Shown here: positions 12,531 through 24,049 of the stretch, in pieces
Layout of the letters: every line of letters begins with the position of its first letter
Numbering within the stretch: the first letter of the stretch is position 1
Source of the DNA: Acheta domesticus
Lineage: Eukaryota > Arthropoda > Insecta > Orthoptera > Gryllidae
Reading direction: 5' to 3'
DNA length: 64,000 nucleotides
Assembly: GCA_031308135.1 (NCBI GenBank)
Contig: JAHLJT010008756.1
Coordinates: forward strand, 62,858,317-62,922,316
Position numbers and translations under genes: made by a program
The notes under the pieces: generated by a model
Databases searched by the model: none
The model's input: only the letters and a program-made list of their open reading frames with translations
What the model was told of the DNA's origin: nothing

Positions 12531-12764
12531 CGGTTCTCCCTAATAAGGTAAAAGAAGTTCAAAATGGTCTCAGATCACGGCAACAGAAGAAAAATTCGTG
12601 CCCCTTTAGAATCCCGAAAATCTTGTTTTAAAAGGCTCGTACTAATCTTTTCAGGAGAATACAGGATAGTATCATGCGTTTCGGCACAACTCATAGTGCA
12701 GGTTGCATAATGTGTATCTGATCTTTAATCCTCATCAACCTGCGAATTCATGTCTTTCCTCCCT

Positions 12765-13452
12765 ATACAGGATGTCCAGGGAGGAAAAAACAAAATTTTG
12801 AAAATAAGCTCTTAAGTCAATTTTAAGCATATTTTGTGTAATAAACTCTTTCGAGATTGCGAATGGCTTACCCTCAATAAAACTCAAAAGTTGGTTTGGA
12901 AAAATACTTTCTATGCAAAATTTTAATTTCAGAAACATAAAAACACACTCCAGAAACATGTAAATTATTTATTTACATAAGAAATAAATATACTTATTTA
13001 CAAAAAAAATAACTCAGAAATAAAAAAGAACAATAGAGGGCCGTCCATTAATTACGTAATGCAACTTTCGAGTATTTTCAATACCCTCTCCCCCTTGTAA
13101 CGCATTTCCCTGTCTCTGGGTAACGTAGCGTAACGCTGCCTCAAACCCCCTCCCCCCCTTAGCGTTACGTTATTTATGGATGACCTCTTAATTGTGTAAA
13201 TTGGGTGCTTTTTATTTCTGTGTAATTTTTCTCTGTGAACAAATATATTCATTTCTTTTGTAAAACAATAATAAATATACATATTTCTCGAGTGTGTATA
13301 TGTATCTGAAAAGTAAATTTTTGCATAGAAAAAATTTTTCACAACAACTTTTGAGTGTTTATTGGGGCTCAGCCATTAGAAATCCGGAAACATGCATAAA
13401 ATTGACTAAAGAACTTATTTTCGAAGTTTCGTTGTTTCCTCACTGGACTCCT
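12765..13452. mobile_element. Fold-back element with arms of about 260 bp
   Basis: The left arm (about 12765-13030) and right arm (about 13195-13452) are inverted copies of each other. Both begin outside with GGTGTCC-like sequence followed by GAGGAAA. They then share AAAATAAGCTCTTAAGTCAA, CAATAAAACTCAAAAGTTG and an A-rich inner part. A single arm of the same family lies at 25955-26215. The centre is a separate short TIR element. Frames in the arms are not genes. A long palindrome like this can form a hairpin. Confidence 0.65.
13034..13190. mobile_element. Short TIR element (MITE) in fold-back centre
   Basis: Inverted ends share TCCATWAATWACGTAAYGC, matching over roughly 21 of 29 bases. The interior is C-rich with a repeated GTAACG motif. 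Similar GTCCATAAATTACGTAACGC ends are, from memory, widespread in insect genomes. No transposase is encoded, so this would be a non-autonomous DNA transposon. The target duplication is unclear. Confidence 0.55.
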
Positions 13453-13470
13453 AAATAATAGTATTAAAAG

Positions 13471-13960
13471 TGTTTAAGGTTCTTTTGAGCTATAACTTCG
13501 CACCCACGTCAAAATTAGTGCATTATTGTTGTTCCAAACAAAGTTTGTTAAAATTGGTAGGTGGCGATGAGGCACAATTTTGCAATTGAAATTTGAACCC
13601 GAAAATATGGATTATATGGATGGATGTACGGGCCGGGTAAATCGTTGGAATTCATTTCTCTGCCATACTAGAAGGTTTAGAACTGAAACTGGGTAAATAT
13701 GTCAAACATATGATTTAGTTGTGCCTTTCCTGAGGTCGTAAAGATATTTTAATTTTTGGGGGGTACTTAACATGAATCTCTTATATGTTTTCATAATTTC
13801 CTACTCCACATTTTTTTCTTTAAATGTTTTGCTCGAATACAAGCAAGAGCATTTATAATTATGGTTGAGTTCAGATTTTCATTAAAATATCTACAATTTT
13901 GAAGATTGCAAAACTTTAATTTTATTTTCGAACCTGTACTACACTTCCAACACTAAATAC
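13471..13960 (+). repeat. Dispersed repeat of about 480 bp, copy 2
   Basis: Direct-orientation partner of 9004-9490. It starts with GTGTTTAAGGTTCTTTTGA only about 20 bp after the fold-back element and carries the same ordered blocks (CCCGAAAAT, GATTTAGTTGTGCC, TTTTAATTTTTGGGG). It is non-coding. Confidence 0.55.
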
Positions 13961-14198
13961 ACTATAATAGAGATATTTCATACAGATATTTCTTTTCAAT
14001 CCATCTTATCCCTCAATTTTTTTGTCGTCTTAAATCTGGTATAGAACTTTGGAGCAATTCCCCATCCAGCAATCTCACACTTACGTGGGCTTGTGCCAAT
14101 TGTTCCTTATAAACGACGCAAAACCATAACATTTCCTAAGCGTATTTTACGTAGAATATGAAATTTCTTTGTAGATGCCATAACATCGTCTCTGTTCC

Positions 14199-14910
14199 AC
14201 CGACCGCCGCGCTGCACCGGAACCCACGAACTGACCGCTGGCTGGCGCGCCGAAGCGGATGCCCTCTCGCGGCCCGGGCCAGGGCCTTTTAACTTCCATA
14301 TACAGTGGTGGAGACCATTACAGTAGCGCGCTCTCCTCTACCACCTTGTTAAACCAACTAAAATTCGAACTGCTGCCTACGATACTTCAAACGTGTTTGA
14401 CGGCTTCGTAGGTTCGGGAGGCGCAAGCAGGCGCGTAATATTACAAAAAAATAGCATCGATGTTCGCGCTTTCTTCAGAGGTTTCTTACAAGTATATATT
14501 TTGAATAATTGAACATTTAGAAGACACTTTTCGTATTTCTCACAAATTAGCCAATGTTTACGTGCGGAAGTTGGGGAAGCTTAACCTGCAGCTGTACCAG
14601 GCGACCCTAGCGCCTCCTATTGCGCCTCCTATCCTCCTTTGTAGCACCTTCGAGCTTTGTCTCCAGTTTTGATGGAGCCCATGGACCGGGTGGCGCGGCG
14701 CCGCGCGGCCAAGAACGTTCGAAGTATCATTGGCAGCAGTTCGAATTTTAGAAGCTGATTAGAGGAGAAGACCGCGCCACTGTAATGGTCTACCACCACG
14801 GTACTATGGAAGTTAAAAGGCCCTGGCCCGGGCCGCGAGAGGGCGTCCGGTTCGGCGCGCCAGCCAGCGGTCGGTCCGTGGGTTCCGGTGCAGCGCGGCG
14901 CGGCGGTCGG
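14199..14910. repeat. GC-rich inverted duplication, arms about 200 bp
   Basis: The left arm (14199-14398) and the reverse complement of the right arm (14709-14910) align from CGACCGCCGCG to CGATACTTC, roughly 85 % identical by eye. Both contain CCCGGGCCAGGGCCTTTTAA and CTAAAATTCGAACTGCTGCC. A spacer of about 310 bp separates them and holds a doublet of GCGCCTCCTAT (about 14611-14635). The family is unknown. It may be a fold-back transposon or an inverted duplication of one CpG island. Confidence 0.7.
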
Positions 14911-15095
14911 CTTCTTGTTTCGCCCCGGGAGGCCTCGCGCCGCGAGCGCGGGGCTGGCAGGCGCCTCGGCGCGGCGCGCAACACGCCGTCGCTCAAACGC
15001 GCAGCGCCGTGCGCAGATGGCCTGCCCGCGACCGCCCGCCGACATGCGATTCCGCGCGCTGCGCGCATCGCGCCACCGCCAGCAGCCTCGGCGTT
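14629..15095. other. CpG-dense island around right arm
   Basis: GC-rich sequence extends beyond the right arm to about 15095. A minus-strand frame of 138 codons (14629-15045) crosses the arm, with plus-strand frames of 101-112 codons opposite it. The corresponding frame in the left arm is broken by stops, which argues against a conserved protein. Treated as non-coding. Confidence 0.55.
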
Positions 15096-15521
15096 TAGGA
15101 AGAGTTCTTTTCTTTTACATTAAACAGAGTTTATTTTGTTGTTGTTTAATGAGACAGAATTTATTTTTTAATTTTTTAATTAACAGAAAGTAATATTATT
15201 TTAATTTTTTCAATTTTTTACTTTCTCTTCGACAATATGCCCCTCTGAGCATTGAAACTTTGAAACAACAATATGCCCTTCAGAGCTTTGAGAAAACATA
15301 AGGACAGTCGTTATGGACGTTAACAATAACCTAAGAGGATTTATGAAGACAAAATATAAGAATTAGAAAAATGTTATAAAGAATAAGAAGGTTGGAAAAG
15401 AAGTAAGAGAAAATAAAATTTATGAGTACATATCACAATAAATTTGTGTACTGGAATAAACTAAGGTGCATGTAGAATTTTTCAATTTGTTTTGAACAAT
15501 TTGAAGTTTTTGTATATTTCA
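15096..15521. other. AT-rich sequence, nothing recognised
   Basis: T-rich sequence with two similar ACAATATGCCC blocks (near 15232 and 15269) and no open frame of note. Confidence 0.5.
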
Positions 15522-15660
15522 TTTAACTGCGTTTGACCACATTGGACGAGCATATTTTAAAGTAGGCCTAATAACTAAAGTGTACATTTGCGTTGGGGAG
15601 GATAAGGGGCGATACGTTTGCGAAAAGAAGATGTGGGTTGCCAGAAACGTTTTCAGAAAA
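15522..15660 (-). pseudogene. LINE reverse transcriptase fragment, jockey-like
   Basis: The minus-strand translation ends with MYTLVIRPTLKYARPMWSN. It matches the conserved LYKTLIRPxLxYAxPVW region that follows the catalytic core in jockey/CR1-type LINE reverse transcriptases (recalled from the family). About 30 residues are recognisable, preceded by an eroded PLSSP stretch. No catalytic YADD or endonuclease is seen nearby, so it is a dead fragment. Confidence 0.5.
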
Positions 15661-16345
15661 TATAGGGGGAGGGGATAATTTGAATAAAAATGATACATTC
15701 TCTTTATTATTTTAAACAGCCAAATGTTGAGATTTGCGTTTGCATAAAATTGAATAAATTTTGTACACATTCGTTTAAATCTTCAAATAAAATTATCTGT
15801 GTGTATTAGGGCCAGCAGTAATCAGGAGTTCGTTAAAGTAGGACATGCATGAAAGGCATTCATGAAACACACTTTTAGCTTACGTTTGCATTGCTGTGCA
15901 CATGCAGAAAGACCCGAATTGAGAATATTGCGAATAGTTACCAAACTAAGACGACGACTGCATAAACATGAGCAATAGCCAGGACTGATATCAGAGTTAA
16001 GTCAGCTCTAATCGAGATTAAAACTTGCCGTAATAAAAACTGAAAGCTCTTCTAACACTTGTGCACTCATACAATAAATTTTTTTGTTATTGTATAAGAT
16101 ATTTTTAGTTCTGTGTAGTTTTTCTGTTCACTATTTCCATTTTTAATTAGTGCATCATGAATATAAATAGTGAACAGTTCACTCAAATATTGAACATCTC
16201 TCAACTCTAAAGAAAAGTTGGAGTAGAAATGTTTGGAAACCAATGGTATCAGTGAGCTAAAATTAAAAAAATGCATATTTTTGTTTAATCCACAATTTTA
16301 TCTTTATCTTTAATATGATGGGTAATATTATTATCAGGGACAGAA
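15661..16345. other. AT-rich sequence, nothing recognised
   Basis: No repeats or frames with domains. A 69-codon minus frame at 16067-16276 has no recognisable motif. Confidence 0.5.
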
Positions 16346-16349
16346 TTTA

Positions 16350-16606
16350 TACCTGTGGCGTGGTGCAAGAATCGCCCATGTCAATATTCAAAGATATTTA
16401 GAATGGATAGCTTTCTTACACGATCCAAAAGACAAAACAATTGTAGGCAAATGTAAATGAATGTGAAATTAGAAGATAGGATCGACTTTTTGACTTTGGT
16501 TTTTCTTGCACTGAAAGAACGAGATTAAAGGCACACATTGGCCATGCAATCTGAAAAAAACTAAAAGAAGAACGACATTGGCCCTACTTGCACCAAGCCA
16601 CATATG
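16350..16606. mobile_element. MITE candidate with 35-bp inverted ends
   Basis: The left end GTGGCGTGGTGCAAG (16355-16369) is matched by CTTGCACCAAGCCAC (16587-16601). Similarity continues inward through a GCCCATGTC / GCCAATGTC block, about 28 of 35 positions. The interior of about 200 bp has no coding capacity. The target-site duplication is not clear, so the superfamily is unknown. Confidence 0.5.
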
Positions 16607-17225
16607 CGTATGATATAACGTGTATATATGTAATATGAATATGCACATGGATTATAAATATTAAAAATATGGAGTAATATATACACTAACAGTTAAAAAA
16701 TTAAATGAGTGAAAATAATGAACTATAATCAAATATTTAAGTCACATAAATAAAACAGCCAAAGATAATACTTTTAATATTAGCTCTATGGCAAAATTTA
16801 ATCATAATCTAAAATGGACTCAACATTATTTTGTAGCTGAAAGTAAGTTTCTTAATCCTTTTCTCATAATTCCCCATTTATAGAGCAGCGGATTACAAAA
16901 TTGTTTCAAGGTCTGTCAACAACCGTCTATTCAAATATGTAACGGCACTTTTTATCTCGCAAAATTGTTTTGAACTGGTCAAAATGCAGGTCAACCTGAG
17001 AAGTATTCATAGTAATGGAGTTCATTCTGAACCTTGTAATATATTGTATTAAATTCCGATCTACTTCTAAACCTTATTTTCAACTGAAAATTGCGCTAAA
17101 TTGGGCAGATATGAGTAATAAAATATATTTCAGATCACTTCGAAAAGCATAATTCGTAAACATTACGCAAGTTCCTAACTAATAAACAAATATTTCATTT
17201 CGTCCAAATCTTAGCCCTGAATATT
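16607..17225. other. AT-rich sequence, nothing recognised
   Basis: Very AT-rich with no open frame of note. No repeat shared with the rest of the window was detected. Confidence 0.5.
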
Positions 17226-17226
17226 A

Positions 17227-17400
17227 CCATTACTCTTACTATTATTATTATTATTATTATTATTATATTATTATTATTATTATTGTGAAAAATGATGTTT
17301 GACTGTTCAACGTACCGGCTTCCCCGGCCGGGACTCGAACCTGGATCTCCTGATGTACTTCCAGTTGCTCTCCCGCCGTTGTATGCGAAACGAGAAACGC
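17227..17400 (-). mobile_element. tRNA-derived SINE with TTA-array tail
   Basis: On the minus strand a B-box GGTTCGAGTCC (near 17335-17345) follows a GGCGGGAGAGC block. A short body (CCGGCCGGGGAAGCC...) ends in a long AATAAT array at 17286-17236. Its tail is a TTA microsatellite in plus-strand terms, the same sequence used as a landing site by the Dong-like elements at 26-37 kb. Confidence 0.55.
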
Positions 17401-17995
17401 ATTCCCACGTAATCGTTAAACTTCCAAATCTTGCAATGTGGTAAAATGTAAAGTTATATTAATTACGGAAGAAGTAAGTATCCCATTGACTGACTTCGTC
17501 TTTAGTGAGATTTAGCTTAAATACGTGAAAGATGGAGATTGTGAGAATATTAGGGACACCTCAGTATGGAAAATAGTTCATAAAATATCATATACCTTCG
17601 AAATGTCGATTAATTGTCTTAATATTGGATTATCTGAGTAATTTATATACTTATTTACAGGAAAATTCACTTAGGCATCGGATAGGATGTACTACTATTA
17701 CGATGGTGACTCTTCTGGAACATATCTTATTTCTTAAAACCTGTCAAATGTAGTAATACACTGAACGTATTTTTAATATTTTGGCTTCTAATGTTAATGT
17801 GTTAACAGCTAAAATTCATTTTGTGGTCTTCAGTCCTACTGCATACTTGCGTATCGGCAAAATTATTTTATGTAAAATACCATTTTTTGTAGAATAAATA
17901 TGGCAAATAGTGTTCACAACTATCTGATTTGCAAAATATTTAAAACAGTTTAATAAAGAAAACTATTCATATTTTTGCATTTTGTGCATATCGAT
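17401..17995. other. AT-rich sequence, nothing recognised
   Basis: No domain-bearing frame and no clear repeat. Confidence 0.5.
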
Positions 17996-17999
17996 CATT

Positions 18000-18080
18000 G
18001 GTCAGCGTGCTCGCTTTCCGTGACGCGACCCCGGATTCGATTCTCGGTCGGGCAAGATTGTGGTGTGCGTTTTCCTTACA
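18000..18080 (+). mobile_element. tRNA-like SINE head
   Basis: GGTCAGCGTGCTCGC (an A-box-side motif near 18000) is followed by GGATTCGATTCTC (B-box, near 18033) and CGGTCGGGCAAGATTGTGG. This resembles the head of a polymerase III SINE. The body and tail are not distinguishable. It is probably the same broad family as the minus-strand relic at 23255-23375. Confidence 0.5.
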
Positions 18081-18935
18081 ATATCCCAGTACATGTTGCT
18101 GCGTAACGATGAGAAAATTCACTTCTCAGGTTAAAAGATCAGAATACGAGGTCGGGATGTCTTCATGCTAACCACACGGGACGTTGCTGGTAGGCCATGA
18201 CCCGTACACAGGCGCGACGCGCCACGTGCAAACAAAAACATGTTTTGGGTGTGCGGATATTGACACCCGTACGTTCACGTTTTCATTGCAATCATGACCA
18301 AACCCACCACACGAAGTGTGTTTTTCAAATCTTTTATCACGATAATTTAACATACATTTCCTTTCCGCTATTCTACAGTACTTGTTACCTGTTTTCCTGT
18401 ATGCGTTCCGTGCTGTTTCCTTCCTAACTTCTATCTTTCGTGTCATATCTGCTTACAAACCCTCGCATCTTATCTCTCATGTTATTTCATTTCCACCCAT
18501 TATGTTGGCTATATGGCACGCTTCCGTGTACATTGTCACCGTTATCTCACTTGGAAACACCTTAGTACTTGTAGCTTACGCAATGTGTGACCCTATGCAC
18601 CGTGCTGTCACATATTACTCATTATTTATTTGCTATAGCAGTTGGTGCATCCGAGGTCATTTTATATATTGTGTTGTTTGTCGCGTAGAACACTTTTTTA
18701 ACCTTTCATTGCTTATTGTTTTGCTTTTTGTTTTGAAGTTCCATTATTATGGCTTTGTAAAACGAATTCATGAAATGTCACGAATAGTGTCTAAAACGTA
18801 CCTACTGCAGAAACTGATTAGGATAAAGATGCGAGTTTACTGTAAATAACACTAATACAAATTAGACGTAGGTACTTATGCATTTAACAGCAAGGGTTAC
18901 ATCTATTCCGTCTGCACATGTTTCGTATAGATGAT
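18081..18935. other. Unique sequence with doubtful frames
   Basis: Plus-strand frames at 18197-18427 and 18382-18849 (155 codons, hydrophobic) overlap, and a minus frame (18168-18446) lies opposite. None has a recognisable family signature. A membrane protein cannot be excluded, but hydrophobic translations are expected from T-rich DNA. Confidence 0.3.
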
Positions 18936-18937
18936 GC

Positions 18938-19305
18938 GGAAAACTAAAAGGGACCATTTGTCGAGAAAGAAAGTTTTGCGTGAGACACAAGAAACCAAAA
19001 TATATTATTTATTTTTTCATTGTATTTAGTTTTGTAAAGAACATTCCAAAAATATTTGTAAACTAATTTCATTTTTTAAACATGTTAATTTTTTAAAATA
19101 TTGTGATTTTTTAAATTATGAAAGTTTAAATTCGTTTTTTTAAACTTCTTTTTCTGATAACACACATTCAGACTACCGTAATTTCGCCAAATTTTCATAT
19201 ATTTTGAAGATTTTTCTAAAAATTTTTAGGAATTTAATTGTTTATAATTTGGCATAAATAGCTCAATTTTGAAATTTTGGGATGTGTGGTCCCTTTTAGT
19301 TTTCC
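18938..19305. mobile_element. MITE, 368 bp, 19-bp perfect inverted ends
   Basis: The ends GGAAAACTAAAAGGGACCA (18938-18956) and its exact reverse complement (19287-19305) enclose an AT-rich interior. That interior is full of TTTTTTAAA-type inverted motifs and has no transposase. This is the structure of a non-autonomous DNA transposon. Flanks (GATGATGC on the left, ATATATCC on the right) show no convincing target duplication. Confidence 0.7.
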
Positions 19306-19499
19306 ATATATCCAATGTTCCATACATCCATATTTCCATATATCCCATAGTTCTCCACGTATCTGCGTGGTTTTTCGTCTCGTTTTTATTTGGAAGTCGC
19401 TTCCGGAAGTCTAGTTTATTCCATTACTTTAACATACTGATACTTTCTACTTTCACTTTCATACACTCCCGATTTATCTTGATAGCACATTTAATAACA

Positions 19500-20060
19500 G
19501 TGTACTGGCCGAAGCTGCGTCTCCACATTATATCCTCCTTTTCCAACTACTTGCTCTGCATCCTTTTGCCGTCATCTCCTTCTCCAATTGTGCCTTCATC
19601 ACCGCCCGCCAATCGAGCTCCAATAATTTCAGCACATCCGTTGCGCTTGTCACACATTCCAATAATCCTTCGCGAGCTTTCGGTACACATCGCGGCGCAC
19701 AGCGCTGTCCGACTCTTCTTCCATCAGCAGGGGGCCGCTCGCAGGTGTCCAGGAAGCTGTTTGTACACTTTGTAATGACTTAGTAGCGGCTTCGCCCGCA
19801 ACTCATCCGCTGGATAAAAAAGAAGACCGAAAACAACGGCTAAGCACTTCAAATTAATGCACTCTGGCTGCCCGGGAGCATGTGCTCCGCGTCTCTCGTG
19901 CGAGCAAGAGGACGGGGGGCGGTGAGGTGTAGCCGTTAAGGGCCAAGGCGGCGTGAGGCGTTGTGGGCCGGGAGGCGGGATGTCTGAAGCTAATGTGTTC
20001 TCTGCGTTGGAGGAGGAGGAGCAGGAAGGAAACTTGTACGCCACGGGGTCTCGTATGGCG
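19500..20060. other. Moderately GC-rich block with CpG cluster
   Basis: CG-richer sequence with a peak at about 19680-20000. Open frames of 168 codons (plus, 19269-19775) and 175 codons (minus, 19724-20251) oppose each other and neither has a domain. A GAGGAGGAGGAGCAGGA run lies near 20008. Treated as non-coding. Confidence 0.45.
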
Positions 20061-22480
20061 TAAGATGAAAAATGTCGAATGCAAGAACAAGTGCATCTGA
20101 ACAACGTAGAATTATCTCTTCGTATTCGGAATGTGAACAGGAAACAGTCTTTTATGATGATAAAAGATCGTTTTCGGACCACACATGAATTTACAAACTT
20201 GTTTGGGTTTTTTGTTTTAGATGTATTCGACCAACTGTAGTTAGGGAGCATGATAATTTGCAGTGTATGAATGAACGAATCGTACCTTCAATAAGTAGTT
20301 TCTTGTATTCGGTGCTTAAATTTCAAGCACAATAACGCAAGATTTTGGTTGACAGAAACCATGGTTCCTTTCAGATCCTCACATTTCTGTTTTAAGTGTT
20401 AAAATTTATCAAATCATGTGGAATAAATTTCGTAATGAAAACACTATTATCAATGTGTTCATATCATCTAATACGTTTTGGTAGAGAGTGATGCGTTGAT
20501 TATACTATTTTCATCATTGAAAGAAGAGATATTCATCATTGAATAAAGCGTATTTATTGCAACAAATATCTGTTCATTTACCTGGCTCTGAACCTATACA
20601 TGCTTCTATCGATGGTCATGAATCTTGTCGCGTCAGATTCGAAAAGAGTCTCAAAATGAATATGTCCTGAGAGTCTTCGCCTCCCTCCTTTTCTAATAAT
20701 TCTGCTTTGAAGTGAATTGATAAGGTAGATGAAAATACATTCAAAAATTAATTTCTTTTATGTAGACTCACTTATTATATTTTCATCCTCAATTACTTCA
20801 TTCAGTTTTACATGATGAAAAATGCTTACAGGTTTAATGAAATGGTATGCTTGAAAATTCTTTCTCTTCATGGCAATTCACTACCATTTGAAATATGGCA
20901 GTCGTTAGGTTAGAAATTGTAGGACACGTTTATCTCTAACAATGTTTCACATACCATTTAATTTCTGCTAATCATTAAGAAATATCAATTTCTATAAGCG
21001 CATTTATCAGAGTGAAAACACATTTTCCAGAACTATAACTTAACCATTAAAATTATAATAATCCCTAAAAAGCGTTTTAACTGTACTGATTGATGTGATT
21101 TGGTAAAAGTGTTTGGAAACGTTAGACTGCTAATATTTTGGAAAGTTTATTTATGTATCATCACAGCCATGAAAATGCACTTCTTTACCTTAATTGTACG
21201 GTTAATTATTTTTCGTTAAAATTTTTAACTAGGAAGGAGCGTGTTTTTTCGAGATTTTATGTCCCGTTTAATGTTGTTAAGTTTTATATTGCTCTTGTTG
21301 AAATAACTGCAAAATAATAATTGTACTCATGAAAGTAGTTTTTGTTTTACAGGGGTATGATGGATGAGAAATAAAATTTATTATAGTATCAAAACTACAC
21401 AAAATGGTCGATTTTCCGTAGTAGAAGTTGAAACTTCCATTCCTAAAGCACCACAGAGGAGAGACGGGGAAGCAAACACGGCTCCCGTTTTCCGATTACA
21501 GAAAACAATATCCATTACAAGTGTATTTTCTACCGATTTGATGACAGAAAAATAAAATTCTCTGCACATTTTTTCATCACCCTAGTGAATCAATCAGTCT
21601 CATTTTAACTCGACCTTGCGTTCCATCGGATTTGGAGACAAATGCGTATTTTACAGTTTTACGAAAACATCAAAAATTAACTATCAGCACTTTCCAAGAG
21701 TTTATGACGCTACAGAAAATACATTTATACCGCCTCAACATTAAGGTCAAATATGCTTATTCTTTAGTTATTGAGCCCCCTTTCAGATTTTTTATTGTAT
21801 TTGACATTTACAAATTTATTTCGGAGTCGAATCATCTCAAGGAGAGATATTATGTAATTAATATTATCGGAACATCATTGTAAGGTGTTCTGAAGCTTTA
21901 ATAAATAGCAATTTTACCAGTTTACATTCCAGGTGACTCAACTAGGTTTATATCATAGAAATATCACGATCTTTGTGCTAACCTCGATCTGAGGCAACTC
22001 AAAATTCGATCTTTCAATATTCTCATTTAGTGAGTGAGTTATATTGTGAATGGATTATACAGTAAGTTCTAAAAGCTAAAAATTGACATCAATAAATGCG
22101 TTTCCATCCATCCATCCACCACACGCTTTCTATACAAGCCTGGCTTGTTAACCGCGTTTCAAGCACGTAAGCTAGCATTAATTTCATTGAGCTTCAGCAA
22201 TTGCCAGAACCTTTGGATTACACCTCTCTATAGTGCCATGTATGCAGCCTACACCATGTCTATAGTGCATACCTTGCTTCTCATTACTTCCAGGTTTCGC
22301 AAAGTGTCGCTTAAATAATAATGCAAAGAAAACTGCCAATAAAACAGCTTGAAGTACAAAAACATTAGTTCTAAAAAATATGTGCCACCCACTTTTTTAA
22401 TGAACTTTAACGCATATTCTAGAAACTTATTATAGACGTCTAAAATGGGAAGTTTTATTTCCTCTTTATTTAGGTACTAA
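20061..22480. other. AT-rich sequence, nothing recognised
   Basis: Frames of 62-83 codons only, without motifs. The ORF at 21364-21555 overlaps an opposite-strand one of the same length. A short CCATCCATCCA run lies at 22105-22118. Confidence 0.5.
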
Positions 22481-22489
22481 TCTCTTTAG

Positions 22490-22975
22490 ATTTTCCGTAG
22501 CGGACGTTGGCCCGCAGTATCTATGTCGTCCCACTGGCGGGGCCGGCCGGAGAAACAGGGATACCTCCACCTGTCGTGGGGGCTGCCAGTAAATTAGTCC
22601 ATTACGCGCGCGCTCCCTGGGGGCGGCACGCGGCGGCCGTGGCGGCGGCGCGGGGAGCCGCGACGCGCGGAGACCTCGACGCGGGGACAAGACGGGAACC
22701 CGCGCGCCGCCTCCGCCGCCCGCCTGCGTCGCCGCCCTCGCCGCTACCTGCGCCCGCCGGGACGTTCTGTAATTTAACGGTGCCGCGCCCGCGCGGGATT
22801 GACAGCAGACACCGGCGCCCCCGCGCTCTCGCCGCAGCCCCACCGCCGCAGACACTGCTCTGCCTCGCCTCCGCGCTTCCGTCTGCCACCGCCGTTGCGC
22901 GGTCGTCGCCTCTTGCCCCGTTCTCTACTGCCGTTCCTGGTTTTATCTCCACCATTTGACTGTCTTTACTCACAC
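22490..22975. other. CpG-dense island
   Basis: Strongly GC-rich with many CG steps, abrupt edges and open frames of 99-150 codons on both strands, all arginine-, alanine- and proline-rich. Two AT-only islets, GTAAATTAG near 22589 and GTAATTTAA near 22769, break the GC sequence and carry TAAT/AATT cores of the homeodomain-site type. No exon is proven. Confidence 0.6.
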
Positions 22976-23254
22976 CTTCGTTGCTGCTGCCGTCACCTTT
23001 TCTACCTTTCCGTTGCTATCGAAACCAGCATAGTATCACTTTGTGCTAGGGACGGGATGGGCAAAGATGAACAAACTGTATCATGTATTTGGCACTGAGA
23101 AGCGGATTAACCCCATTTGTGACAGCTAGCGGTGTTCCCAGGTCTGGGCACTATCACTGATTCATTATCCACGCCACACGGTAGAGGAGGCATGTTGCGG
23201 GCATGACGTATTCCCATCATCGCACTTAGATTATTTGGCCTGCCTGAGCTTTAT

Positions 23255-23375
23255 TTAGTCACACACCTACAGTTTTGAATTACAAAGATACAGCATCATT
23301 TTTGTCCTGGTCGGGAATCGAAACTGAGACTGTCTCACAGAATGCTAGCACGCTTTTAATGAGCCTCGTGAGGGG
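23255..23375 (-). mobile_element. Decayed tRNA-type SINE head
   Basis: On the minus strand, GCGTGCTAGCATTC and then TTTCGATTCCCGACCAGGAC resemble the A-side and B-box of the plus-strand head at 18000-18080. It is short and eroded. Confidence 0.4.
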
Positions 23376-23721
23376 CTAATTGAACAATATATTTTCTATA
23401 ATTTTAATCAACACTGATCATTTTTGTATCATCCAGTTGTATTAATTCCCACATGTTTCTCAACATTACATCAAAGATATGTCATGAATACAATCTTGCA
23501 ATTAGTTTTCCCGCAACTACTTTACTTCCTTTCTCACGACAACTTAACTGTCTCCGGCTTGACATCACTGACACAAACTTGCTACCGTTCAGTTAGTGTT
23601 CCAGGAGCTGCCCTAGCCTTCACCCCTGCACTTCAGTTGCCACTGATAACACCTGTAAATATTTGTAAGCTCACGGTCTTGCTTCCTTCACAACGTTCCC
23701 AACTATCTCTGCTACAATGAA

Positions 23722-23751
23722 TCGCTGCTATCGAATGATCGATAGCAGTGA
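23722..23751. repeat. Hairpin with 10-bp perfect stem
   Basis: CTGCTATCGA and TCGATAGCAG pair around an ATGA loop, and the stem extends outward through one G-T pair. Just beyond it ATTACTATAGTTGC is repeated twice (near 23768 and 23793). No function assigned. Confidence 0.5.
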
Positions 23752-24049
23752 TAACTGAATTCGGGCTATTACTATAGTTGCTTACTACATATATTACTAT
23801 AGTTGCCTCTGCCGCTAAAGATTCCGGAACGTAATGTAAACAATACTTAAGTTACATTTGCAACTTCCGCATTTAGTCTACTTTTCTAGTTACATTAATA
23901 AACCGACACTTTCGCCATCAATACTTCACCTCTCCAACGCTTCCAATATTGCCGCACTTCCACTTCCACCTCTACGTCTGTTCTCTGCTACTTAACCCAC
24001 TGAAACCTTTGCCGTATTTCCCACTGCAAAGAGTAGATAGGTGAATTGA

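Noticed and set aside
14629..15193. 138-codon minus frame and opposing plus frames
   Set aside because: The homologous inverted arm at 14199-14398 has stops in the corresponding frame, so there is no sign of protein constraint.
18382..18849. 155-codon hydrophobic frame as a membrane protein
   Set aside because: T-rich DNA yields hydrophobic translations. There is no family signature, and a shadow frame overlaps.
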